Below, in pieces: positions 12,749 to 26,600 of a stretch of 64,000 bases of DNA. Position 1 is the first letter of the stretch; the number at the start of each line of letters is the position of its first letter. The notes under the pieces were generated by a model. It was not told the DNA's origin, ran no database searches, and saw only the letters and a program-made list of their open reading frames with translations. The stretch lies in assembly GCA_003344405.1 (NCBI GenBank), contig NOWV01000257.1:21124-85123 (forward strand). Direction: 5' to 3'. This DNA is from Trichoplax sp. H2. Its lineage: Eukaryota; Placozoa; Uniplacotomia; Trichoplacea. The translations under genes were made by a program, and so were the position numbers.

Positions 12749-14507
12749 TCGCTGTACACTACCTTGGACAACTAAATAGCAGTGTTTATGGCCAATTGGT
12801 CATGCTATGGCTTTCTTTTTTACTAGAAAATCGGCTGAATTTTGACTAAGGTAGGGAAGAGGCAAAACAGTTGAAAATCCAATTTTGTCTGAGGAGGACT
12901 GTAACGGGGTGAAAGTGAGTGAATATGGGCATGGACCTGTAGAATCCCTCGATTCGAGAGATCCATGATATAGGTCGAGTAGTCCCTGCTCTGACCCTTA
13001 CAATAGACATAATGCACGACTGTAGAAGGAAACTCTCAGACGGACAGACTTTTCGATCAAATGGGTAGAAATTTCGAAAATTAAGTTACTTCCAGTCAGT
13101 ATCAAATCTTCTGTGTCAATATTTCGTAATCACTTCTACTCATTCAAGAACATTGATAACGTGAAATATTACTTAATTAAGTAAAATAAGACAATTATAG
13201 AATCGAGCATCCCCTTATAATGATATTCTAACGAAATAGAAGTGTTACTGGTATACATAAGTAAGGTATAGAAAGTCGCGCACAACTTCAATGAAATCAT
13301 CTCTTCTTCACACTAGAGTCGAGGAGTCTATGTATTAAGGCAGATTACTCGTCATCGACCAGTTCTGAACACTTATACGAGTATATGAGCGAAGAAGGAA
13401 AATCGGAAAATTGACTACGGTTATCATGGTATTGTAACTAACTTGTCGCTCCTGCAATATGTAGAACATCTATTTCTATAAAATACAAATATTCCCGGCA
13501 TACACAACTGTAGGTGATAGAATAAAATAGCAACCCTTTCAAACAACATGATATTTAAATTACGCTTGAGGATGAAAGGATAGAAAATCGATTGCAATGT
13601 GTGCTTGCTCCGCAGTTACTATCAATGAAATAAAAATAAATTTATTGGGTAAAACTGAGAAACCCGTTAGGCCCAATATGACCTGTTACTAACAATACAA
13701 TCTCGTTAATTACAGCATCATTACTTACAATAATAATACGATAGCATTCACAATTTATTTACTTCATAGTATTTTATGGATGTGTAAAATGCTAAATGGT
13801 CCGTTATCAATGAATCAATAACATGGATAAAGGAAAAACACAATTCCATTTGTTATATAAAGACAGAGCAACTTTTGCACTTTAAACTACTGCATGAAGT
13901 ATACTATCGCTGCGTATTCTATAGATTCAATCCAAGCTTAAATCGTAACTATAGTTAATACGTTATACACAACTAATATCTTGGCGGGAAATATTAACAG
14001 AATTGCTTAATTTGTTATATGAGTATTCTAAGCGTATGCTTGCCTAGGAATACCTTCAACCCTAACAATACTAAAATTAGATGCAATCTTAGGATACTGT
14101 ACATAGTACAATCAATTCAATCGCAATTGATTATTTAATTGTACGTTATTTATAGCGCAAGTAGGATACTTAAATCTATCAAGATTCTAATGACCATAAT
14201 GTAAACAGAGCGTAGAAAGTGTAAACTGCAATACAAGAAAAATGATATAAAGTCCGGTACTACGTACGCGTATAGTGCTGTCAACAAAATGTAACAAAAT
14301 TCGTTTGTACACAAAGCGGAAAGTATGTCATTCTTAATACCAGAATGGTTTTGATAAATGAAGGTATGCTACTATTCAAATTATATCATTAACCCACTGG
14401 ATCTTTGTGGAAAAGCAATTCTATAATTTCCATAATCATAGCTTGTGTACTATTGCAAGCAGTATACAGAAATACAATCGGTACTTTAACAATCTGCCTA
14501 TATACGA

Positions 14508-14529
14508 GTATATATATATATATATATAG
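14508..14529. repeat. TA dinucleotide microsatellite
   Basis: An uninterrupted run of TA repeats lies just beyond the 3' end of the UBR1/UBR2-like gene. Confidence 0.9.
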
Positions 14530-14648
14530 AATAAGTATGTATAAAATATAATTTACCATAGTACAGAGAACTTATTATCGAACAAAGCTATTACAGAAAC
14601 AAAACCTGCATTCATAAATTCCACAAGTTTCAGACGATTAAAGAAATA

Positions 14649-17600
14649 CTACATATTACTCCAATCGATATAAGCGGCGTGACGTGTATTATGTTCCATA
14701 TTGCGAACAACTTCTCCAGATACCTCGTGTAATAGCCACATGTTTTGTAATTTGCTATACCGTTCGTCATCCAAGAAGAGAGGATTACCACGTCTTAACA
14801 GCAAAATATTCAGTAACGATAAGTATATAGTAAATACCATACCCAGTCGTACTATTCATTTGATTGATTGACTTAGTCTAGTAACAATAATGAGTCATTA
14901 ACAATACCTTAATCCTTCATCAGTTTCGCCATGCTCATCTAAATAAGGCGGTGAGTAAAAACAGCCCCTACGTTGGCCAAATCTCAGAATGATGCGACAT
15001 TCCCTCACAAACAACAATATTCCAACTCCGGCGCCGCATTCATAAATATGGCTAGTAATCGACCCAACCTTGTCATCTCCAAGAGTCCCTTGGCAGCAGT
15101 AATTTTGTGCACATACAAGTTTGCCACAAATTAAACACATTGCAGGAGATGAATTCAAACTTGCTTTGGAGTTGCTACATCTACAAGTATCAAAAATAAT
15201 AACATTGAGCAATAAATTACAAGTTATTCAGCATGCTTTAGCTATAATAGAATAGAAAGTTAACCTATAATTGGCTGTCCCACAGATTAGTTCTCCGTAA
15301 TTGCGAGGTAAATTGATTAACGTAGAACATGGAGATAATTCTCTATATTAAACATATAATTGTATTTACATCATTAAATTGTGATTTCAATAAAGAAATA
15401 GTAATAAAGAGACAACTTTCTTTCCTAACCTGATAGGAAGAATTACATTTTTTGTATTACACCATCTGAAAAGTAATTTTTTAAAAATACGTAAGCGGCT
15501 ACTTTTAAAGATAACGTCAAAAGTTTTATTACAAGTTATACACATTACCTTATGACAAGTCCTGATATTTCAGAGTTAGATAAGTCAAGTAGCGTTGATA
15601 ATTTTGCCGGAAGATCGAGATACTTTAGCAGATGACTATATTCTTGAGCAGCTACAAATAATAGTTAAAGTTATATTTTATACTGTCATCTTCCTAGAAC
15701 ATTAAGACCGATACATACCATCGAGATCAAATTTTGGTACTGGTACTGAAGTTATTAGATGAAAAAATAATGAGGCCATGCGAAGAAATGGTAAGCATAC
15801 TTCTTTGACTTTTCTGCATAAGGTAATCGAAGCTGAATATGGAAAGGAGATCGCTCCTTTACTGCATGGATAATAAAGATACGTGGATTATTTACTACTT
15901 TTTTCGATACATAGTTAGGAAAATTGCTAGTCTAAATAAAATAAGCGACTTACCCAGTATGCATCTGTAAGAATTGCCAATATTGTACTAAAAATGATGA
16001 GTCATCGTCACTGCTCTCGTCATTTTCTGAAGAAACTATAATATATAATTTTAAAAGCCTCTATTACATTTTAGTCTTAAAAAATTTTACAAAAAATAGG
16101 CTGATGAACTTAAGAAGTCAAATACAAACAAGAAACCAATTTAACAGTTCAACTTACTAACCATCAATGTCAGTTATCGCTAACAGAGATTGAGTAATTT
16201 TTAGCATAAATGCAATTTTTAAACAGTAGTGATGCATAACAGGATCTGTACCAAAAGCAACTATTCCAGGGCTATCACTCAATGCTTGCAGCGAAAAGAT
16301 TAAATTTACCTAGTGATAGAACAAGAAACACAAACGATAACATTATCACACATGCAGACATTTCCATGTAACCTTTACAAAAAAAAATACGTGCCATTAA
16401 ATGAAATGGATCCAAATTCAACACAGATGGTACACCTTCAACTTCATAGCCAATAGTAACTGTCAATGTAAAAGTAACACGGTCAATGTATTGACTTAAC
16501 GCTTTTAGTTCTGAATAGTTCATATCATAAATTGAACCCAACATTTTTTGTTGGAGATGATATTTACCACTAAGAATATGGTTGTGTAAAGTTTTCCACG
16601 TCTGAAACCTGATCGAATTAACTGACGTATAGGCAACAGCTGCTCTCAACAGTGCAGACATGCTTGAAATCTTAATTCATATGGATAAATAATTAGTTTT
16701 CACTGATATCACAATATTTTACTAGATAAATAGCTTATTATACCTGTCTAGTGGTGAGTCCTTCTTCTACAGATTTTGATCTAAATGATAAAAAGTTTAC
16801 TGCAGAGAAAACGAAAATAGTTCAGTGATAAAAGTGCATTACTAGTATAGCTACGTATGTCTATTTCTTCATCGCATTGCAAAGATTCATCTAACCTGCG
16901 ACACCAATGCAATAAGCACATGAACTCCATAGCGCATAAAGTATACGTTCATTATCGGCACATGGTTTAGCAAGCAAGCCAGACTACAATATAAAGAAAG
17001 TTTTTACGTCTTAGCCGTTGGAACTTTCCGCGCCTTGGTAGGACAACTTGTCGATAGATTTTGGAAAGTTATCTTTGCATACAATAAACGTTATAGTAGT
17101 ACTCACGGTATAAACTGATTGAGAGAATGCCTTAATTGCCTCGATAGCAGCTTCCGGTAATTCGTACCTGCAATGTCAATTTAAATGGGATATACATGTT
17201 ACTATAGCCTTAAAAACAATATCGATACGACGAAATTTACAGTCAGCTTAACAATGTACCTTAACTGATTTAATTCCGGAGAAGATTTTCGATTTAGAAG
17301 GTCCAGCGGAGTAAATAAGGATATTGACGAATCTATCATCGCTAGTAAAATTATGACAATTTAGTAAACTTTTATAGCTAAAAATTGGTACTTTCGACAA
17401 TGATATCGCGTATTAAGCAGTTGCAGCAACAAAGAATTACTCACCTGCATTTGATCCTGTATGTCCTCTAATATTTTGCAGCTCATTTATCGTATGTACA
17501 CGGAGATCTTCAAGCCATTTCGGATATTCCTTCATGTTGTCATTACTAAATATAGTAACATAAAAAATTAATATTATTAGATGCCTAAGAATGTTCTAAG

Positions 17601-20600
17601 TACTTTACCATAGCCAGATTCTAGATTTACTTGATGAAGTAGGGTAAGGGAGGTAAAATAGGTATGGCACAATTGCATAAGCCCTCGCATAACGGGCATA
17701 AATATTCGCCTTTAGTAACATTGATACTAGGTGGAGCTCTTGCGTTAAATCTCCTAATTTGCTGCCTGTCAACTGTTGCAACAAAATAACTAAAGACGAA
17801 AAGATAACAATTTAGAATATAATTGGCGCCAGCAATTTAACTACAATGCGTACTTTTGCCAACAGCTAGAATGCATAGCGTGCGCACACGAGCCAGTATG
17901 TACGCCGATAGCTATTGCTGTATCCGTCCACAGAGGTTTAAATTCTAAAGACATAAAATATATTTTTAAAATATACATAAAGTAACATTGAATAGATCAC
18001 TTAAATGCGATAATTTCGTTTTAAAGTTAATGGAAATACAAAACATTGCATTGCCTACCTATTTTAGTATCATTTTCTGAACCGAGTTGAGATAAAACTA
18101 CCGACCTTTTCAATATATATCAACGTTATTGTATATAGTATTTACAATATGAAATAGTTAAGTTAACTTAATTACGGTATAAAGTTAATAAAAATGTTTT
18201 AAAGTCTAGTACTTGGTAATTGCTAACAGTAATAACCTACCTATGCGATAATCCCGTCAAAACCATAGGACGATCACTTAATTTTATTTGTTCATCTTCT
18301 TGGCAGAGAATACAGGATATCGTCTCAGGCGCGCCGATATGGAAACATGAACGAGAGGCACCAACAGCAATAACTTCATCAGTTTCGTTCATTTCCATTA
18401 ATGTCTCACTATATTAAAAATTGATTATTGTTAAAGAACTGCTCCGAGACGAGTAATATAACTTAACGCATAGACTCCTCAATTCTAGTGTAAAGAAAAG
18501 AAGTGATTTTATTCAAGTTGTTCGCGACTTTATATACTGTATCTATGCATGTCGTAACAGTACGATACCCAACATTGTACCGTAATCTATTCCATAAAGA
18601 TGTACACATCATGAAGTTATATTACAATTACAAGGTTTACTGGTACTGCAACTGTATTGCACGTTACTCTACACGCATTACAACTACAGACGTAACAATT
18701 ATTATAAAAGATTATATTATGGTCGACCGTAGAAGTCGCAGCAGCTCCTTGCATGCATCATTATAAGTTCTGTATTACAGTAATATTAATAACAATATTG
18801 TAAAGAATCTGTATTAAATGTTTGTAGAAAAAGTACTGGAATGATTATATAATTCGATACCTAGATTCAGGATCGGTGAGAGAGTCAGTTTGTAAAGTAC
18901 TCAGGATATCAGCATTTCGTGTTAGGAAATTTTTTTGCATAGCAGACATCTGTGCCATGATTTTATTTCGCTGTTGCGCAGCTAACCGTGCTCTTGCTCT
19001 TTTTGCTTCTTCAAATCTATTTTTTCCAGTAGTCTCACTAGTTACATTAGTAACTGAATTAGAACCAGCAGTGAAAGATACCAACTTTCGATAAGTCTGT
19101 TTTTAATATCGAAAAATTATATCATTTTTATCACTTACGATTTAAGCATGATCACAGCATACAAACATTACAATTATCACATTGCTACCAGATAAACGGA
19201 ATAAAATTTATTTCCGAGGCAAGCATGAAATAAGTTTTTCATAGATCCCACATTCAAAACTACTTACCGATATAATCCAATTTATTAACTTTGAAAAATC
19301 GCTTGCTGACGTTTCATTCTTTAATATATCTATTTTCGATATGATCTCTGAAAGAAGGCCTACAATTGCAACGATAATTCGTAACTTTCGCATCGAAACA
19401 TCGAATAATCAATTACATGATATCCAATATATTAGTGCCGTTACAATAACATCTAATTGTACATACTTAATTCCGAATTTAAGTTAATAAATCCTTCTCG
19501 ATAAGCACTTTCTATTTCTCCAAAATTCATAGCTATCAAGAATAGAGTGGGATGTAATAGAGGATCGATCCAATTCTTTTGTGAATCCTCACAACAACGA
19601 GTTAATATTGTTAGTAGCATTCTACGTAAGAGAGAGGATTGAAGAATTCTATTCAAGCTATAGAAAGGTTTTGTAAGTTTCGGTAAAGATGGCGGCGATT
19701 GATCTACATAGCAAAATATTAGCCATATACATTAACAATATTAGTAACGAAAGATTACTATTATAAGTGATGTCAAGCATAAAACGTACTGCGATTATCG
19801 CTTTCCGTTTTAATTCTTTTTCGTCTTTCCTCTGCCTACAAAAATATTTTCAAATCTAAACTTTACAAATCTTGCGGCAGGGATCACTGTTAATGAAACT
19901 ACATAAATTATGGAACTAAAATACCTTAGAATGATCCGAAACAGAGTAATGATAGAAGAAAGGGTTATATTCTTCATAATATTCTGGTTTTAATTCGTAT
20001 ACCCCTCTACCAGTTAATCCAGGTTTTCTTTCGGAATTAAAAATACAACCATTTTAAGAGCTACATATATTATACCTCGAAAAATACAATCAATAGAACC
20101 GATCTACCTATAGTTGGCTATAGTAGATAATACTTCATCAATGTCAACTTCTGCGCAATCCTCCTATGAGATTGAAAATTAGCAAGGGTTGTGTTAATGA
20201 GTAATTTCAATAAAGCAAAATTTTTTCCAATAGTTTAAATTTGTATTATCTTACTTGAGACGTTGATAAAAATTTGGTAATTTCACTGTGAGCTTTTGGA
20301 CTGACATAGAGATAATGTAGTATTTCGTGTCTTACGGTATCTGCAGGAGTGACGTCTCCAATGCCTACATGATATCTCTCACCTTAATAATAGAAAGATA
20401 ACTTTTAGCTGTTCATCATTTACGTAAGTACTTTTCGACACCTATAATTTTAAGATAACGGAATATTGTACTGTTGCTTATTCACTCACCTATAACCGCA
20501 ATTAATAATAATAAAAATTCTCTGGCTAAAGATGATCTAGCAACCCAAATATCCTACGTTGAGAACGTCATAAATTAGCAAAACGTAAAACTCTTTTTAT

Positions 20601-23600
20601 ATATAAACAGCTTGTTCAATGAAAAAATGTAATTCTAGAGGTAACTTCTTATAAAATTATTTGCATGCACCTCTTTCAAGTTGTCAATGCGAGAGCCACC
20701 TTGAATACTAAAGATAAGGGAAATAAATATTACTATGCGAATAAGTAGAAGATAGAGTGGCTCTTATAGATTTCGTGCCATAAACAAGATATCATCCATT
20801 GATTAAAAGTTTAAAACTTACTCCACCCAATCTAATAACTTAAATTTCTGCAAAAGGCAAGCAAGGAACCAATCCGGATCTACTATAGAACCGACGATCT
20901 ATTTACGAATAAATATTTCGGTAAGAGCAACAGAAATGTCAAATGTAGTTTTCAGGAAGAATACAAAATCTTTCATGCATCCTATAATGCTCTACTACTA
21001 GAGTAAACATAGCATTACCTGAAGCATAAGTATATCTTTATCATAGGCTTGAGAGCGACATTTGCCAACTTTGTAATGATGAACCTGCAATAAGATAGAT
21101 CTAATCACATCCGATATAGTTGTAATAACCATTTCTCATTCGTAGAAATCTAAAAGGTTACCTGATTAACAATGTAATAACCATTAAATTTCCACATAGA
21201 GGAAGCAACCTGGGCTGCTAATACTAAAGCTCTTACGGAATGCTCCATTAACAGAATTGGAAGTATTTCTTCCCTCTAAAAATGAACAGAACGAAATTTG
21301 TCTTGAGATTTACTAACATATAGTGATCACGATCATTAATTGTTGCTGATAAATCCCTTACGCCAGTAGGAAGAAGCTCGCATATAGATTCATGATTATG
21401 CCGGCTTCCAGAGGACATTAGGCCTGCAATCAAAGAGTATACCTTCTTTAAAATATCCATAACTTTGTCGTAACATAAATGTTAACTTTAATTGATTCTT
21501 AGTATCTTTATAGACATACCAGCTAACAATCGAGAAAGAGGATACACCAATGACACTAGTTCCGAAGAGACATCATAGTTGATGGTTTGGTACTCAATAG
21601 AATCAACTATGATCGTCGGTTAATGGACACAATAAAAATCAAAATAAATTTCTATAATATTTTAAATTTAATAATATTAAATGATCAATTAATACTATTT
21701 GATAAAACTAATTATAACCTATTGCATGGTCTAGTAGAGACTTTGAATCGCTATAACAAGTTTCACACAATATTTTTATTGTTCTTCCTGTCGCTTCTTT
21801 CAGAATTTCCAACTAAATGGTAATAATTTTTAATCCAACAAATTAACGCAACGAATTAAATTATTTTTTCCGATGCCGTAGTTACCTATGCGTATATTAA
21901 CTAAATTAATCAATATTATTATAACAATTATACTTTAACTGGGATAGTGACAACGATCTGCTAGTTTACATACATTGCTGGTACACCACTGTAATATTAA
22001 AGGTGCAATAATGCATAAAGTTATATAAATTCGGACAGAAAATTCCCAATTGGGTTCATATTCAATATGACGGCCAGAAACACGTTTGGAACTTTCCATG
22101 CCCTGAAAGATTCAAATACGAAGTATGTATCAGTTGAGTACAGGTTATAACAACAATATAGTTAAAATTAATCACACAAATTTATCATCACCTCAAGTAT
22201 GGATAACAATTTGAGATATTCATCAAAACCACGTAAAAATGCATGTTTTAAGTCATCAGTCCATGACTCTGCATCAGGTACTTGACTTAAGATATATCTG
22301 GAAAAGTCATTTAGTTGGACGAATTAAGATATCTAGTAAAACTACTTTATTGTATATTTTTGTACTATTTAATATGAATGTCAATCAATACTATAAACCA
22401 AGCATAAGATCTAAATAGATAACTTACTTTACGTCTATTATCATATATTCTAATCTGGATAGTTCGTGAATTCGAAGTTGGGCTAGTCTTCCATCTCTTG
22501 CGGCAACTAAAAATGAAGTTTAAACATTAAATCTTAGTCAAATTCGACATCTCTAGAATTGAATTGACGAATATAGGCTGTAGATTTACAATGTTTTACC
22601 AGGATTTATACTAGGTTTAATTGCATTGCAAAACGTCGATAAAATTTTAGCCAAGCAATCATGTTCTATCACTAAGTAGCGCGACTAATAGGAAAATTTA
22701 AAAATTTTTCTTTAGTAAAACAAGGTTTATGTATTTAGCAGTAATATTCATGACGTTAAAAGTTATATTTCTCAAATTTTGTCTTACCAATGAATTAGAA
22801 GTAAATAGCTGAACCGACATCGATGTGATCTGTATCATGAACAAAATAAGCGTAAATATGCGGATCAAACTTTGTATTCCATTATGATTTGGAAAAAAAA
22901 TTACCGATACTGAATGAAGATGATCGTCCTCTATGAAATCTTTCTGGATTTTAGCATACTCCTGCAACAGTAAAGAGAGCTTGATCAAATAAGGGACTTA
23001 TGGCACACACTTTGTACTTTAGATTTCAATCCTTAATTAATGATGACCATTTAAACTTGAGCAATGCCTTACCTTTACGTATAATACACTAAATTGATGT
23101 TTGAGATCAGAACTTCCTAAAATACTAAATAAAGAAACAATTATTATACAAGTAAGTATAGCATAGGAATAATACAGACAAAAATAACATCATAAACCAC
23201 ATCATTACCATGCCATACACAATTGATGCCAAGCAGTTCTTGCATCTAAGTATACAGACCAAGTAGTAATTAATACTATTTTCTGATATACAGGTAAATT
23301 ATCACTAGTATCGATGAAATTTTAAATTCGATCATTACCCTTCCAAAGCTGTGTATCAGAATGTAATAGTATTTCTAAGTAGCTTTTATCAAAATGACTA
23401 TTAGAGTCCATAGCAATTTTACCGAATAATAAAATCAAAGCACCTGTAAGTAAAATTAGAAGGATGCATCAGTCAATAAATTATGTAGTTTTATTACCAC
23501 TTCAATACCATTTAATTTTAGTGATAAGTAGCAAATGTATCTAGCATGCATGTAAAATTTTATTATTATCTGCCTACTAGATGAAGATGTAAAATCATTC

Positions 23601-26600
23601 AGCCAATTAAGCAGGTTGATAGCCAATTCTTGATGTTCAAATAGAGTCGTATGTAATATCTTGATTACAAGCGGTTTAGCTCCTCTTATCGGTATATGAG
23701 GCAATTCTGAATTGCGCTATCAGAGTAATAGTTGCAATACGTAAGTCGAACTGGTAGTCGATTATTAACCATTATCGAGTAGCAATATTTGCTAATTGCA
23801 AAACGAATATAAAATACAATTGAATTTTATCATACACAACCTTTTGTATAATCCTTCGAATTCTGTTGCATTCAATAGCATCGCCAACTCCTATTCTCGC
23901 TCTACCCTATGGGTGTAAAGGATGGCAACAAATTAGGAATATAGTCACTATATAAAACACAAGTTGACGATTAAAGAATACACGTATAAATCCTAACCGT
24001 TCGATCAACTATGCCAGCAATCTGAGACGCTTGCAGTTCAGTACAACTAATGGCCAATTGTAACTGTCTTATGACCTATTTGATGATAACCATAACAATT
24101 ATTGAAATAACTAGTAAATTTTACATGCAAATACAACTTTTAAGTTTGTCTACAGTCAACGAATTCGTTTTGTTGGCACACCTCTTGATATGTATGGACT
24201 TCATCGTTATATAATGTAGTAACATATAGCGGTGGCAATGACCTATGAATATTGGATATGTTAAATATAGAATTAGTGCGCAAAAATGATACCCAAAAAA
24301 ATAAAGTAGTCCAGGCTATTTTGTGTTATATGAAATAAACATCTAAAACACCACCAACATTTGAAATAATTCGGCAGGCATATCATCCGGACCATCATAC
24401 AATAGCACCGTAATAGCATATCTAAGGACAGCATCAAATACTATTGAACATCTTCTTTCCACGTCAAGCGGTAATTGCACCTAAATCAATTGAATATCAT
24501 GTTAGGACTAACATACTCTAGTACATTAATATTTCATATTTTTAAAGCGAGCTAAATGTAGTAGAAATACCAATAGCAATAATATTTGCGACAATATACT
24601 CGCATCATGATATACAAAGACTGCCATTCTCATCTCATAACCAATTTATATAGCATACCGGAGCTGCCTCAACATCATTTGCTAGATGAAAATCGCATGC
24701 ATATCCGGATTTCCAAGCTTCGGCATCACCACAATCGCAACATCCTGCGCCTCCTGCTGAGGTATGCATCTGTACATATAATTTATGTTGGCATATTAGA
24801 GGATCATTGTGATGTAAATATAATTTAATAATTACGCTGCTTTAGTTTTTACTCTCTATCCTGCTTTTACGGATATTGGGGATCTTTTTAAAATTATAAT
24901 CGACTGAGTAATACTAGTATACAGTAATATTGTTAGCTACTAACCCGATAACGATGATCTTTATGAATACTGTTTTGAAAGCATTGATTACACATCACAC
25001 AGGTAGGATCCATGGCACAATCCCTGATAAAGCAAATAAAGGATATAGTATACAAATAATTCGGTACTATTAGCATAAGATTAAACTATTGTAACAAAAA
25101 TGCAGATGAATACCGAATGACGAGATTGTTAAAAAATATCAGAAACTTCAATTTTTTTTACAGATTATCAGTAATCATCTACGTCGACATTGAATTGAAT
25201 TAAAATAGACAAGACATTCACGTCGCTCTTACTAAAAGTTGAACTTTTATATAGCCTAATTTTACTAAAGTAAATCATCGATGCAAGCATTATAAGCGAT
25301 CAATACAGTCAGGATAGCCATTAATCAAGCTTTCTGCAGTGCTTAATACTCAATTTTTTTTTCTATCTTATTAATGTAAAATTTAATTTATCGATCATAA
25401 AATCAATGTTTTAGCATTAATAAAATAAACATAATAATATGATCTAACTCAATACCACTTTTTTTCTCCATAACAATACCGTTGCAGCGTACTGCACTAT
25501 CTAATCGTGGAATGTAATATTTCGATAGTATAGCAGTCTAGCATACTATACAGAATGCGCCTTTTTTTATGCTCGACTGATGATCAGGTGTGAAATCCTT
25601 GTACCAGGTTATTGCTAAACGCGATCTGTGGCATACTCAACGAACGCTGTGAGTTATCCCACGTCTAGCTTTCAATAGTATCGAGCATGTGACAGTGTAA
25701 CGAATATAAAAAATTAAATGGATCATTTATTAAGTGATTCAATTCAATTCTAATTAAATGGAGCGAGTTATATTTGTTATAATCATCTTACTATACTACT
25801 GTACAGCGACAATGTCAATCTTATGCACAGCATGGCACGGTACGCCATCTATACTACTGTACAATTTCAATTGAGAAATCTGCTTTGCAGTACATGATAC
25901 ACCAGTATTGCTGGCGCATGACAATTTCTATTGCAAAGTATTTTCCCATAGAGAAGATAAAATATTTAATCGTTTCATTCTAATTTATTATTGCTATTCT
26001 TACTTTGTTATAGTTATACGTATAGATCATTGCGGCCTATCCGTAGAGTTTAATAGCGCTAAATTACGTAAACTATAGCCCCCCAAAGATTGAGTAAGTT
26101 TACAAGCTATTGAATATTGTACAGTTGAACAAACTTGATCAAGTGTATTGACTTGCAAAGGAAGTCTAAACTAATGTACAGTATTTGTAATTCAATTTTT
26201 GCTCTATTCTATTCTTATATATTCAATTGAATTATAAGCATTGCTTGAGTACATTCATAATAATTCTATATTCAGAATTATCCAACCTAATCGACTACTA
26301 AAACCCTGCAACTGGCGTAAGATGATGTCCACAAGCGATTGCAATTTACCAGTACAGTATATTATGCATAGGTTGTCTAACTCTTATCGTTTTCATTGAC
26401 TTTTTATTTCAACTGTGGCATACTCTAATTGTATTTCGTTTGTACCGACTGTACTCAGTACTTTTCAGAAACGGTTTCAAGCAATAGAAAGTGGGTGTTT
26501 GCTGAGTCTTGACAAATGGCCGAGATCGGGTCTACTCGGTATTAAAGTTTACAAATAAATACTGTAAATAACTGATCCTAGCTTAGTGTCTGGTAAACGA

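Larger units (their letters stand above)
10592..14648. other. Intergenic, repeat-bearing, no confident gene
   Basis: The missing first exon of the NUDT14-like gene should lie here, since the gene is read leftward. I see two repeat arrays (10860-11400 and 12388-12748) and a TA microsatellite near 14508. The part from about 11450 to 13050 is visibly richer in G and C than its surroundings, which may mark an old insertion. No frame there has a domain I recognise. Confidence 0.5.

Noticed and set aside
12454-12779. Two overlapping plus-strand open frames rich in Tyr-Trp-Cys-Thr-Gly
   Set aside because: They are translations of the 11-bp minisatellite. Any frame without a stop in the unit stays open, so there is no evidence of a gene.
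24586-24828. Plus-strand 80-codon open frame
   Set aside because: It is antisense to UBR-box exon 3, whose [10 protein letters not shown] signature and splice phases are decisive.
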